Shown: positions 1 through 7,300, numbered from the stretch's first letter. The stretch: DNA of 11,083 nt from Spirochaetales bacterium (GCA_017614625.1 JAGABK010000161.1:1-11083); one strand, 5' to 3'. Notes: generated by a model not told the origin, from the letters alone. Numbers and translations are program-made.

Positions 1-428
1 CCCTCTCCTCCATCCGCGGAATTGGATCTGTGACGGCACGCCTCATAATCGATGGCCTGAATTCCGAGGATACCCGCAATTTGATCGATGAACTTCGCAA
101 AGCAGGCCTTCAGATGGAGGATGTCAAAGAGGAGTCCGGCCTTGAGCAGATATTCAGCGGACAGAGCTGGTGCGTCACCGGAAGCTTCGAGAACTTCAAC
201 CCCAGGGGCCTTGCCATGGAGGAGATAAAGAAGCGCGGCGGAACCGAGGTGTCCTCGGTCTCGCGCAAGACCACCTGCCTGCTGGCCGGCTCGGGAGCCG
301 GAAGCAAGCTGGACAAGGCCCGCGAGTTGGGAGTCAGGATCGTCGGCGAGGCGGAGTTCCTTCAGATGATAGGCGAAGGCGCGTCCGCGACGCAGGAAGA
401 AGACAGGGAGCAGCCGGACCTGTTCTGA
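1..428 (+). CDS. ligA: NAD-dependent DNA ligase LigA, C-terminal part (5' end outside window)
   Basis: This is the last 141 codons of a gene whose reading frame is already open at base 3. The first visible residues read SIRGIGSVTARLI, the end of the helix-hairpin-helix region that binds the DNA minor groove in LigA. A BRCT domain follows, starting at GQSWCVTGSFENFNPRGLAM and ending near the EFLQMIG segment, with the usual pattern of a hydrophobic strand, a GG turn (KKRGG) and a buried helix. A short acidic tail ends in LF. LigA seals nicks in double-stranded DNA during replication and repair using NAD+. The adenylation and OB domains lie upstream, off the window. A GTG at base 30 is not a start, because the LigA frame continues upstream through the conserved motif. 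The next gene begins 20 bases after the stop, so the two are probably co-transcribed. Confidence 0.9.
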   Translation, partial: LSSIRGIGSVTARLIIDGLNSEDTRNLIDELRKAGLQMEDVKEESGLEQIFSGQSWCVTGSFENFNPRGLAMEEIKKRGGTEVSSVSRKTTCLLAGSGAGSKLDKARELGVRIVGEAEFLQMIGEGASATQEEDREQPDLF

Positions 429-448
429 CGGGTCCTTCGGAGGTGCGC

Positions 449-817
449 ATGGACGGGATGAATCTCAAACTGAAGATCTATCTGGAGAACGACAGGGACA
501 AGTTCATGGGAATAGGGGTGCTGTGGCTCCTGCAGAAGGTGGACGGGCTCAAGTCCCTGCGTGCGGCGGCAAACGAGCTGGGAATCTCCTATTCCAAGGC
601 CTTCCGCATGGTGGAGAACCTTGAGGACTCGCTGGGGATGAAGGTCCTGGAAAGACGCAAGGGCGGCTCGGACCGCGGCGGTGCCACGCTCACGGATTTC
701 GGCAGGGCGTTCATAGCCCTCTACGATGATTTCCAGAAAGAGAGCAAGGCCCTGGTGCAGCCCCGCTACGAGGGCTTCTGCCGCGACCTGCAGGAGACCA
801 TTGACAGGTTCAGCTGA
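449..817 (+). CDS. ModE-like winged-helix DNA-binding protein without a TOBE domain
   Basis: A 122-residue protein. Residues 36-58 (SLRAAANELGISYSKAFRMV) form a helix-turn-helix, and KGGSDRGGATLT at 71-82 matches the wing of the ModE / LysR-type N-terminal fold, where ModE has a GG-rich turn followed by LT and G. ModE itself carries two C-terminal TOBE (molybdate-binding) domains. This protein stops after the DNA-binding module plus about 25 residues, so the ligand, if any, is unknown. No molybdate transport or cofactor gene is visible nearby. The ATG at 449 is chosen because CGGAGG at 438-443 sits 5 bases upstream. An ATG at 458 is a weaker alternative. It follows ligA by 20 bases and is probably in the same transcript. 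The DNA-binding assignment is fairly sure. The target is unknown. Confidence 0.8.
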   Translation: MDGMNLKLKIYLENDRDKFMGIGVLWLLQKVDGLKSLRAAANELGISYSKAFRMVENLEDSLGMKVLERRKGGSDRGGATLTDFGRAFIALYDDFQKESKALVQPRYEGFCRDLQETIDRFS

Positions 818-1024
818 AAACGCATTTGTGTGCATGAAAAATGCATATTTTCTGCAAAAGGTCTTTGTAAAAATTTAATTTTACGGTCAATCCTCTTTGC
901 TTCTGTATATAATAACATATTTGAAATACGGTTTTCCTTGCCTTCCGTGCATAAGTATTGTATATTGTAATTTGCTGGAATGGCATTGCATTTCGACATC
1001 GTCCGAAAGACGGAGGACAGGAAA
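818..1024 (+). promoter_or_regulatory. argR upstream region: putative -10 and ARG-box-like palindromes
   Basis: This 207-base gap is much AT-richer than the flanking genes and holds no convincing gene. A perfect -10 hexamer TATAAT lies at 908-913, without a clear -35 at the standard distance. TGCAT-GAAAA-ATGCA at 831-845 is an inverted repeat resembling the ArgR operator consensus TGNAT-N4-ATNCA, but with five central bases instead of four. TGCATAAGTATTGT at 948-961 has the correct four-base spacing but mismatches in the last half-site. ArgR commonly represses its own gene, so these are candidate autoregulatory sites. The hairpin potential near 822-845 (GCATTT with AAATGC) could also help end the upstream transcript, although it lacks a U-run. 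Confidence 0.4.
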
Positions 1025-1495
1025 ATGAAACAGAGATACAACAGACTTACGGTCATCAAGAACCTCATCAAGAAGAACCGCATCGACAACCAGGACACGC
1101 TTCTGAACCTTCTCAAGGAGGAGGGCTACACCGTGACCCAGGCCACGTTGTCCAGAGACCTCAAGATGCTCAAGGTCGGCAAGATCTCGGACGGCTGGAG
1201 CGGCTACTACTACTCGCTTCCGGACAACGACCTTGTCGCCGAGTCCGAGAAGAGCTACATCCAGGACGTGCGCCGCGGCGTCGTATCCATGGAGTTCAGC
1301 GGAAACATCGGAGTCATCAAGACCCGCGAGGGACATGCCAACAGCGTGGCGGTCGGACTCGAGGCCCTGGCTCTGCCCGAGATCCTCGGAACGCTCGCAG
1401 GAGATGACACGATCATGGTGATCCTCAGGGAAGGCATGACCAAAGAGGACCTTCAGGAGAGCTTCAAGACCCGCATTCCCGAGATCGACGACTGA
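1025..1495 (+). CDS. argR: Arginine repressor ArgR
   Basis: A 156-residue protein of the usual ArgR length. Residues 1-70 form the winged-helix DNA-binding domain, with the recognition segment TVTQATLSRDLKMLKV at 36-51 including the signature S43-R44. The C-terminal oligomerisation and arginine-binding domain contains KTREGHANSVAV (99-110) and the near-invariant GTLAGDDTI (122-130). D127 and D128 correspond to the arginine-binding aspartates of E. coli ArgR. When arginine is abundant, hexameric ArgR represses arginine biosynthesis and often itself. The ATG at 1025 is preferred because GGAGG lies at 1012-1016, eight bases upstream. An upstream in-frame ATG at 980 has no ribosome binding site and would add 15 non-family residues. 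No arginine pathway gene is in the window. It leads the operon with pgi. Confidence 0.93.
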   Translation: MKQRYNRLTVIKNLIKKNRIDNQDTLLNLLKEEGYTVTQATLSRDLKMLKVGKISDGWSGYYYSLPDNDLVAESEKSYIQDVRRGVVSMEFSGNIGVIKTREGHANSVAVGLEALALPEILGTLAGDDTIMVILREGMTKEDLQESFKTRIPEIDD

Positions 1496-1502
1496 GGAAG
1501 AC

Positions 1503-3101
1503 ATGACAGAATACAGAAACCTTGACGAGACCAAGGCCTTCGCATCCCTGAAGGCCTGCAGACCTTTCGACATAAGGGAAGGCCTTGACGGAGACAGGAT
1601 CAAAGCCTGCACCGTAGCCGAGGCAGGCAGCCTGGCATACAACTATGCGGCCATGCCCGTGGACGATGAGATCATCGACACGCTCCAGGCCCTTGCGGAC
1701 GAGCAGCAGCTCATTGACAAGTACAAGGCGCTTCTGGGCGGAGAGATCATGAACACCGGCGAAAAGCGCATGGTCCTGCACCAGCTCACACGCGGGCGCG
1801 CCATTGACGGACTTGAGGTCCATGCCGACGGCGTGGAGAAGGGCGTCTTCTACGAGGGAGAGCTTGAGAAGATCAAGGACTTCTCCGAGAAGGTCAGAAA
1901 CGGACAGATAAAGGGCTCGACCGGAAAACAGATCAGGACCGTAGTCCAGATCGGAATCGGCGGATCGGACCTCGGACCGCGCGCCCTGTGCTACGCCATG
2001 GGCCTTGTCGGACCGCAGGACGGCTGCACGAAGAAGATAGAGGCGCGCTTCATCTCCAACGTCGACCCGGACGACGCCTGCACGGTGCTCGAAGGACTGG
2101 ACCTGGAGAGCACGCTCTTCATCCTGGTGTCCAAGAGCGGAACCACGCAGGAGACCCTTGCCAACAGGGACCTCGTGTTCAAGGTCATGCAGGACAGCGG
2201 AATCAAGGGCCTTGTGCCGCAGAAGCACGTGGTCGCGGTGACGAGCAACACAAGCCCTCTCGCAGGCGACCCGGACATCCTTGCGGCCTTCTTCATGGAC
2301 GACCACATAGGCGGCCGCTATTCCTCCACCAGCCCCGTGGGCGGAGTGGTCCTCTCTCTTGCATACGGCTTCGACGTCTTCAGGCAGATCCTCGACGGAG
2401 CCCATGCCGAGGACGTTTCGGCCCTCGAGCCGGACATCAGGAATAACGGGGTCCTCATGGACGCCATGATCGGCCTGTACCTGCGCAACGTGCTTGGCTA
2501 CCCGTACACGGCCATCCTGCCGTACAGCCAGAGCCTCCACAGGCTGCCGGCCCATTTCCAGCAGCTGGACATGGAGTCCAACGGAAAGCACGTCAACCGC
2601 TTCGGAAAGCCGGTGTCCTACAGCACGGGTCCGGTGATCTTCGGAGAGCCGGGAACCAACGGCCAGCATTCCTTCTACCAGCTCCTGCACCAGGGTACGG
2701 ACATCGTCCCGATGCAGTTCATAGGCTTCAGGGAGAAGGAGGGGACCCTCGACGCGGAGAACGGCGGATCGACCAGCCAGACCAAGCTCAAGGCCAATCT
2801 CGTGGCCCAGATCGTGGCCTTCGCCTGCGGACGTGAGAACGCGCAGGACCCGAACAAGTCCTTCGACGGAGGACGTCCCTCGAGCCTGCTGGTGGCCGAC
2901 AGGCTCAGCCCCTTCACGCTCGGAGCGGTGCTGGCCCATTTCGAGAACAAGGTCATGTTCCAGGGATTCGCATGGAACATAAACAGCTTCGACCAGGAAG
3001 GCGTCCAGTTGGGAAAGATCCTGGCGAAGAAAGTCCTCGCAGGCTGCGGGGAAGACGGAAAACTTCTTGCATACTCGGACCTTCTGGGTATGGAATTCTG
3101 A
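1503..3101 (+). CDS. pgi: Glucose-6-phosphate isomerase (long type)
   Basis: A 532-residue cytosolic enzyme interconverting glucose 6-phosphate and fructose 6-phosphate in glycolysis and gluconeogenesis. Visible family motifs are IGIGGSDLGPR at 150-160 (phosphate-binding sugar isomerase loop), the DDHIGGRYSSTSPVG signature, GEPGTNGQHSFYQLLHQGT with the likely catalytic base E382, and WNINSFDQEGVQLGK with the conserved lysine K505. The length fits the approximately 530-550 residue group and resembles spirochaete enzymes. The HHxxLL segment that supplies the catalytic histidine in rabbit and E. coli enzymes reads STSQTKLKAN here (423-432), so no histidine aligns by eye. The start at 1503 is supported by GAGGAAG at 1494-1500, which overlaps the argR stop. 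The argR-pgi gap is only 7 bases, which suggests translational coupling. The lemA gene follows after 14 bases. Confidence 0.95.
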   Translation: MTEYRNLDETKAFASLKACRPFDIREGLDGDRIKACTVAEAGSLAYNYAAMPVDDEIIDTLQALADEQQLIDKYKALLGGEIMNTGEKRMVLHQLTRGRAIDGLEVHADGVEKGVFYEGELEKIKDFSEKVRNGQIKGSTGKQIRTVVQIGIGGSDLGPRALCYAMGLVGPQDGCTKKIEARFISNVDPDDACTVLEGLDLESTLFILVSKSGTTQETLANRDLVFKVMQDSGIKGLVPQKHVVAVTSNTSPLAGDPDILAAFFMDDHIGGRYSSTSPVGGVVLSLAYGFDVFRQILDGAHAEDVSALEPDIRNNGVLMDAMIGLYLRNVLGYPYTAILPYSQSLHRLPAHFQQLDMESNGKHVNRFGKPVSYSTGPVIFGEPGTNGQHSFYQLLHQGTDIVPMQFIGFREKEGTLDAENGGSTSQTKLKANLVAQIVAFACGRENAQDPNKSFDGGRPSSLLVADRLSPFTLGAVLAHFENKVMFQGFAWNINSFDQEGVQLGKILAKKVLAGCGEDGKLLAYSDLLGMEF

Positions 3102-3115
3102 TTTAGGAGGGAATT

Positions 3116-3670
3116 ATGGTTGGAATCATAATTGCTGTAGTTGTTGTTCTTATTCTGGTGTTTGTCGCATCGACATACAATTCATGTGTCGCTCTCAAGA
3201 ACCAGGGCGAAGAGGCCTATGCCCAGATCGACGCCCATCTGAAGCAGAGATACGATCTCATCCCGAACCTCGTCGAGACGGTCAAGGGCTACGCCAAGCA
3301 TGAGCAGGGCACCCTCACGGCAGTCATCGAGGCAAGGAACAAGGCCATGAGCGCTTCCGGAGTGGAGGAGAAGGACAAGGCCGACAAGGCCTTTGAGGGA
3401 ACCCTCAAGTCCCTGTTCGCGCTTTCCGAAGCCTATCCCGACCTGAAGGCCAACACCAACTTCATGGACCTGCAGAACCAGCTCTCCAAGCTCGAGACCG
3501 AGATCCTCCAGGCCCGCAAGTACTACAACGGCGTCGTAAAGACCTTCAACACCAAGATCGAGACCTTCCCGACATCGCTGATCGTCGGCCTGTTCGGCGG
3601 AAAGTTCAAGAAGATGGCCTACCTCGAGGTCGCAGAGGCCGAAAGGCAGAACGTCAAGGTACAGTTCTGA
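3116..3670 (+). CDS. lemA: LemA family membrane-anchored protein
   Basis: A 184-residue protein with one N-terminal membrane segment (residues 2-20, rich in I, V and L) followed by a long soluble helical domain. The sequence SCVALKNQGEEAYAQIDAHL, then QRYDLIPNLVETVKGYAKHE, is the diagnostic start of the LemA domain, and YYNGVVKTFNTKIETFP near the C-terminus is its other hallmark. LemA proteins are probably membrane-anchored helical bundles facing the outside. Their biochemical role is not settled. In many bacteria lemA sits beside a DUF2207 or TPM-domain membrane protein with a glycine-rich tail, exactly as here. The start is supported by GGAGGG at 3106-3111, four bases before ATG. The next gene starts two bases after the stop, so the two products probably act together. 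Confidence 0.92.
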   Translation: MVGIIIAVVVVLILVFVASTYNSCVALKNQGEEAYAQIDAHLKQRYDLIPNLVETVKGYAKHEQGTLTAVIEARNKAMSASGVEEKDKADKAFEGTLKSLFALSEAYPDLKANTNFMDLQNQLSKLETEILQARKYYNGVVKTFNTKIETFPTSLIVGLFGGKFKKMAYLEVAEAERQNVKVQF

Positions 3671-3672
3671 GT

Positions 3673-5610
3673 ATGAAGAGAATCCTTCTCATAGGCCTCG
3701 TCCTCGTGGCGGGGCTTTCGTCTGTATTCGCCGCCGATTACTACATCTCCAGCTACGACGTGAAGATCACCGTCGGCAACAACGCCGTCCACCACATCGT
3801 GGAGACGATCGACGTCTATTTCGAGGGCTCCCACCACGGCATCGTGCGTGAGATCCCCCTGGACTATACCGACTACAACGGAAAGACGAAGGCGAGGGTG
3901 ACGAACCTGAAGATCTCGGACAACTACTCCTCCGAGACCGACAACGGCTATCTCGTCATTCAGATCGGCTCGTCCTCCAAGACCTACACGCGCCAGTCGG
4001 TGCACTACGTCATCGAGTACGACTACGACCTCGGAGCGGACTTCAACGAGGATTATGACGAGTTCTACATGAACATCATCGGAGTGGACTGGGAATGTCC
4101 CATCCGGAAGGCCACGTTCTCGATCACGATCCCCTTCGTGGCCAGCATGAGCATGCGCAGCTCCGACGATTTCTTCGACTACGTCTGCGAGAACACCTAT
4201 CTCTCGTCCGGAACCTACGGCTCGACGTCCGGCAACACCGACGCCTACGCGTACAAGGCCGACGACGGTTCGGTCCTCATCGAGGGCACCACGCTCAATC
4301 TCAACTCGTACGAAGGCGTGACCATCAGGATGGACCTTCCCGAGGGATGGTACCGCAACGCACGTATGCCTTGGGACTACCGCGGACTCTTCAAGGTCGC
4401 GGGCATCGTCACCGCAATCGCGCTCGTGGTCCTGGCGGTCGTGCTCTGGACGATCTTCGGAAAGGACAAGACGCCCATCATCGTGGCGCGCTTCTATCCG
4501 CCGAAGGATTTCTCCCCGCTTCTCGTAGGCTATGTGGCCGATTCCAACGTGGACGACAAGGACGTCATATCCATGCTGTTCTACTGGGCGGACGAGGGCC
4601 TTCTGAGCATCGAGGAGAAGAAGAACAACAAGTACGAGTTCACCAAGCTCAAGGACATCGAGGCCTACGCCATCGAAAGCGGAAAGTCCATCCCGGAGCT
4701 CGAGGTCAAGCTGTTCAACGGCTTCTTCAAGAACCGCGCCGTGGGCGATGTCGTCAAGTTCAGCGACCTGGAGAAGAACAACTTCTTCCAGACCATCGTC
4801 GAGACGAAGCTGAAGACCGGCAAGTACTTCACCAAGGAAAGAGCCCTGAATGACTCCAAGAGCAGGAAGGTCGCAGGCATCCTGGCCCTGCTGTCCTTCC
4901 TGCCCCTGCTGTTCTACTCCCTGTCGTTCGGTCTCTACGAGAACGCAGACATAATAGTCTACTTCCATCTGGGAGTCTGCTTCCTGCTGTTCATGTTGAA
5001 CCTGGTCATCTTCGGAAGCCTGTTCAGCAAATGGTACATGAGGGACTCCAAGGTCTTCGCGTGCATCCTGCGCATCATCCCTTCCGCAGTGGCGGGCTTC
5101 ATCCTCTACGTCATGGAGATGGACCTGAACGTGTACTGCAACATAGGTCTTCTCGTGCTTGCAGTCGTCAGCAGCGCCGTGATAGCGCTTTTCGCGATCA
5201 TCACCGAAAGGCGCAGCAGCTACGGCGACGAGGTGCTTGAGGAGATCCTCGGATACCGCGAGTTCATCGACAAGGTCGAGATCAGCAAGCTCAAGATGAT
5301 GATCAAGTCCGACCCGGACCTCTACTACAGGGTCCTTTGCTACGCGGTCGTGCTCGGGCTCGAGGACAAGTGGGCCAAGAAGTTCAGCGGAATGATGGTG
5401 CAGCCGCCCTCATGGTACAGCGGATACTCTGCCTTCGACGTCTACTACATGACGAGGCTGGCCACAAGGATGGCCACATCCATTCCCGCGGCTTCGATAC
5501 CGCGCTCCAGCATATCCGGAAGCCCCGGTTCCCGCGTAGGCGGTGGCGGCTTCCACAGCAGCGGATTCTCCGGCGGAGGATTCGGAGGAGGCGGCGGACA
5601 TGCATGGTGA
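3673..5610 (+). CDS. DUF2207 domain membrane protein, LemA partner
   Basis: A 645-residue protein beginning with a signal peptide (1-20, MKRILLIGLVLVAGLSSVFA) followed by the exported DUF2207 region: YISSYDVKITVGNNAVHHIV, an EGSHHGIVREIP segment and a TYTRQSVHYVIEY segment. A transmembrane helix lies at about 241-262. A cytoplasmic stretch with FYPPKDFSPLLVGYV follows, then a cluster of further helices at about 400-421, 425-451, 461-481 and 488-508. A second soluble segment contains EEILGYREFIDK and ends in a Gly/Ser-rich tail from about 617 to 645 finishing GGGGGHAW, typical of this family. The function is unknown in the literature I know. The genomic pairing with lemA is recurrent. There is no strong ribosome binding site, and the start lies two bases after the lemA stop, so translation is probably coupled. 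Its last bases supply the GGAGG-rich binding site of the next gene. Confidence 0.9.
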   Translation: MKRILLIGLVLVAGLSSVFAADYYISSYDVKITVGNNAVHHIVETIDVYFEGSHHGIVREIPLDYTDYNGKTKARVTNLKISDNYSSETDNGYLVIQIGSSSKTYTRQSVHYVIEYDYDLGADFNEDYDEFYMNIIGVDWECPIRKATFSITIPFVASMSMRSSDDFFDYVCENTYLSSGTYGSTSGNTDAYAYKADDGSVLIEGTTLNLNSYEGVTIRMDLPEGWYRNARMPWDYRGLFKVAGIVTAIALVVLAVVLWTIFGKDKTPIIVARFYPPKDFSPLLVGYVADSNVDDKDVISMLFYWADEGLLSIEEKKNNKYEFTKLKDIEAYAIESGKSIPELEVKLFNGFFKNRAVGDVVKFSDLEKNNFFQTIVETKLKTGKYFTKERALNDSKSRKVAGILALLSFLPLLFYSLSFGLYENADIIVYFHLGVCFLLFMLNLVIFGSLFSKWYMRDSKVFACILRIIPSAVAGFILYVMEMDLNVYCNIGLLVLAVVSSAVIALFAIITERRSSYGDEVLEEILGYREFIDKVEISKLKMMIKSDPDLYYRVLCYAVVLGLEDKWAKKFSGMMVQPPSWYSGYSAFDVYYMTRLATRMATSIPAASIPRSSISGSPGSRVGGGGFHSSGFSGGGFGGGGGHAW

Positions 5611-6280
5611 TGTCTGGGGCCTGGTTCTCTCCGTACTGCTCATAGGATTCTTCCTGGGCGTTTCCTTCCTGATAGTGAAGTTCGGGAAGAAGCGCCTCGG
5701 CGACTCGTGTTCCGAGGTGGCCAGGAAGGTCGTGCACATCGGAGTCTCGAACTGGTTCTTCATCTACTGCTATGTCTTCGAGACCGATATCTGGCCCATA
5801 GCGGGCCTTGCCGTCTTCACGGTCATGAACGCCGTCATGAACATCTCGGGCGGCCTGAAGACCGTGATGGGGCAGGAGGACAAGAAGCGCAACTGGGGCC
5901 TTGTCCAGTACCCGGTCTCCATCATCATCCTGATAGTCCTCAAGATGCTCGGGGTGGGCGATGACGTTGCACTGGGCTGCGCCGTCCTCGGCATGGGCTA
6001 CGGCGACGGTCTTGCCTCCATCGTGGGCAGGGCCCTGAAGTCGCGCCGCATCAGCGAGCGCAATCCCAAGACCATCGCCGGCTGCCTCACCATGTTCGCG
6101 GTCACATGCATCATCGTGTTCGTGCTGCGCATTGCCATGGGAGGTGCGGAGGCGCTTCCTTCGCTTCTGCTTGCCCTGGGCACTGCCGCGGCCGCCACTG
6201 CGGTCGAGGCGTTCACTCCGTTCGGACTGGACAATATCACCGTCCCGGTGGTCATCTACCTGATTGTGGGGCTGCTATGA
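5600..6280 (+). CDS. Dolichol/phytol kinase-like integral membrane protein (VTE5/SEC59 type)
   Basis: A 226-residue polytopic membrane protein. EVARKVVHIG at 39-48 is the RK-x2-H motif of the CTP-dependent dolichol kinase, phytol kinase and CDP-diacylglycerol synthase-like superfamily. GMGYGDGLASIVGR from about 132 (GDG at 135-137) and NPKTIAGCLTMF are the other two conserved blocks, thought to bind nucleotide and metal. The frame is open upstream, but the first good start is ATG at 5600, preceded by the GGAGGA / GGAGGC runs at 5576-5590. This overlaps the DUF2207 gene by 11 bases. Its stop overlaps the ATG of the next gene (ATGA). The predicted reaction is phosphorylation of a membrane isoprenoid alcohol with CTP. 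The substrate (phytol, farnesol, geranylgeraniol or polyprenol) cannot be told from sequence. A phosphatidate cytidylyltransferase-like role is the main alternative. Confidence 0.82.
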   Translation: MHGDVWGLVLSVLLIGFFLGVSFLIVKFGKKRLGDSCSEVARKVVHIGVSNWFFIYCYVFETDIWPIAGLAVFTVMNAVMNISGGLKTVMGQEDKKRNWGLVQYPVSIIILIVLKMLGVGDDVALGCAVLGMGYGDGLASIVGRALKSRRISERNPKTIAGCLTMFAVTCIIVFVLRIAMGGAEALPSLLLALGTAAAATAVEAFTPFGLDNITVPVVIYLIVGLL

Positions 6281-7122
6281 TCAGGTTCCTCGACGAGAAG
6301 CTTTTTTCACTGCAATGGCCGTGGCCTCTGGTGATAATCATCGGGGCCATGGTCCTGTTCGCAATAGCCGCTTATCTCAAGAAGAGCCTTGACCTCGGCG
6401 GAGCTGCCGGTGCCTTCGTCATGGGAGTCTCCGTCCTCTGGTCGACGGGGTTCGCGGGCTTCCTGCTTCTTCTGCTGTTCTTTGTCTCCAGCAATGTGGT
6501 GGGCAAGATTTCCAAACACATCCGCACCCGCGGCAAAATGGTCGAGATCTCCGAGAAGAAGGGCCACACCCGCGATGTGATGCAGGTCCTGGCCAACGGC
6601 CTCATGGCCACGATAGCGGCCCTGATGTGGCTTCTTACCTCGAAAAACATCGCATTGGTCATGTTCGGGGCAGCTGTCGCCGAAGCCACGGCCGATACCT
6701 TCGCCGGTGAGATCGGACGTCTGAGCAGCAGGGATCCGGTGTCGATACTTACACTCAAGCCTGTTCCCAGGGGAGTCTCCGGAGGCGTCACCGTTCTGGG
6801 CATGGTCGCCGCCATGGGGGCATCGGTCTGCATCGCCGCCTGCTGGTGTCTGTGGTTCTCCGGGGTCACGGTGTACCAGGGGCTTCTGGTTGGGCTTCTG
6901 GGTTTTGCGGGCGCTGTGGTCGATTCGTATCTGGGCGCCGGAGTGCAGGCCATGTACCTCGATCCGGACACCGGACTTCCTTCCGAGAAGGAGGAGAAGG
7001 ACGGCAGGAAACTGGAGCTCGTTCGCGGCATCCGGTGGATCGACAACGACATGGTGAACCTCATGTCCAATGTTTTCTCGGCGGTGTTCGCGCTGGGGAT
7101 GGGGCTGCTGATTGGCGGCTGA
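6277..7122 (+). CDS. DUF92 / TMEM19 family membrane protein, VTE6 (phytyl-phosphate kinase)-like
   Basis: A 281-residue protein with about six hydrophobic segments. Conserved DUF92 blocks appear in order: VMQVLANGLMATIAAL, AEATADTFAGEIGRLS (about 135-150), PVPRGVSGGVTVLGM (162-176), a GFAGAVVDSYLGAGVQ block and GIRWIDNDMVNLMSN (251-265). In plants and cyanobacteria the DUF92 protein VTE6 converts phytyl phosphate to phytyl diphosphate, using the product of the VTE5-type kinase. Here the VTE5-like gene is directly upstream and the two overlap by four bases (ATGA), so translation is coupled and a two-step pathway is likely. The start has only a weak GGGG upstream, as expected for coupling. The gene is the last of the operon and stops before a repeat-rich tract. 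The family call is strong. The substrate is inferred. Confidence 0.88.
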   Translation: MIRFLDEKLFSLQWPWPLVIIIGAMVLFAIAAYLKKSLDLGGAAGAFVMGVSVLWSTGFAGFLLLLLFFVSSNVVGKISKHIRTRGKMVEISEKKGHTRDVMQVLANGLMATIAALMWLLTSKNIALVMFGAAVAEATADTFAGEIGRLSSRDPVSILTLKPVPRGVSGGVTVLGMVAAMGASVCIAACWCLWFSGVTVYQGLLVGLLGFAGAVVDSYLGAGVQAMYLDPDTGLPSEKEEKDGRKLELVRGIRWIDNDMVNLMSNVFSAVFALGMGLLIGG

Positions 7123-7154
7123 TAACCGAATAAAGACCTTTGCGTAATGCTTTG

Positions 7155-7300
7155 TGGTGTATTATTTGATGAAATTGCGAAAAATACACCAAATACCACG
7201 GAGTATGGTGTATTTTTGGAAAACTGTCTGGAAAATACACCAAAAACACCATGAAAGTGGTGTATTTTCGACAAAAACTTCAAAAAACATACCACGAGAC
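7155..7300. repeat. Three tandem hairpin-forming AT-rich repeats, period 51-52 bp
   Basis: TGGTGTATT begins at 7155, 7206 and 7258, spaced 51 and 52 bases. Each is followed within the unit by its complement. AATACACCA lies at 7183-7191, AAAATACACCA at 7232-7242, and a degenerate ACATACCAC ends near 7295. The middle unit has an 11-bp perfect stem (7206-7216 with 7232-7242) and a 15-base loop. The first has a 9-bp stem with a 19-base loop. The third keeps a perfect GTGGT/ACCAC outer stem with a decayed interior. The tract fills the space between two convergent genes. No U-run follows any stem, so it is not a standard intrinsic terminator on either strand. It resembles dispersed intergenic palindromic repeats. 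Confidence 0.75.

Noticed and set aside
980..1024. Upstream in-frame ATG as the argR start
   Set aside because: There is no ribosome binding site, the extra 15 residues are not typical of ArgR, and ATG 1025 has GGAGG at ideal distance.
1464..2939. Long minus-strand open frame of 491 codons opposite pgi
   Set aside because: It is the antisense shadow of a high-GC gene with strong codon bias. The peptide has no recognisable motif and pgi on the + strand is unmistakable.
3619..4968. Minus-strand open frame of 449 codons opposite DUF2207
   Set aside because: The peptide is rich in V, D, L, E and R with low complexity, typical of antisense translation of GC-rich DNA. The + strand has signal peptide and family motifs.
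7206..7242. Intrinsic terminator for the DUF92 operon or for the minus-strand gene
   Set aside because: The stem is AT-rich and is not followed by a U-run on either strand, so it does not fit the canonical form even though it may slow polymerase.
6372..7295. Minus-strand open frame with repeated FGVF peptides
   Set aside because: It crosses the palindromic repeats and then runs antisense through the DUF92 gene. The 17-residue periodicity follows from the 51-base DNA repeat, and no family is recognisable.
7155..7300. CRISPR array
   Set aside because: There are only three units, the repeats are internally palindromic and degenerate, there are no uniform unique spacers and there are no cas genes.
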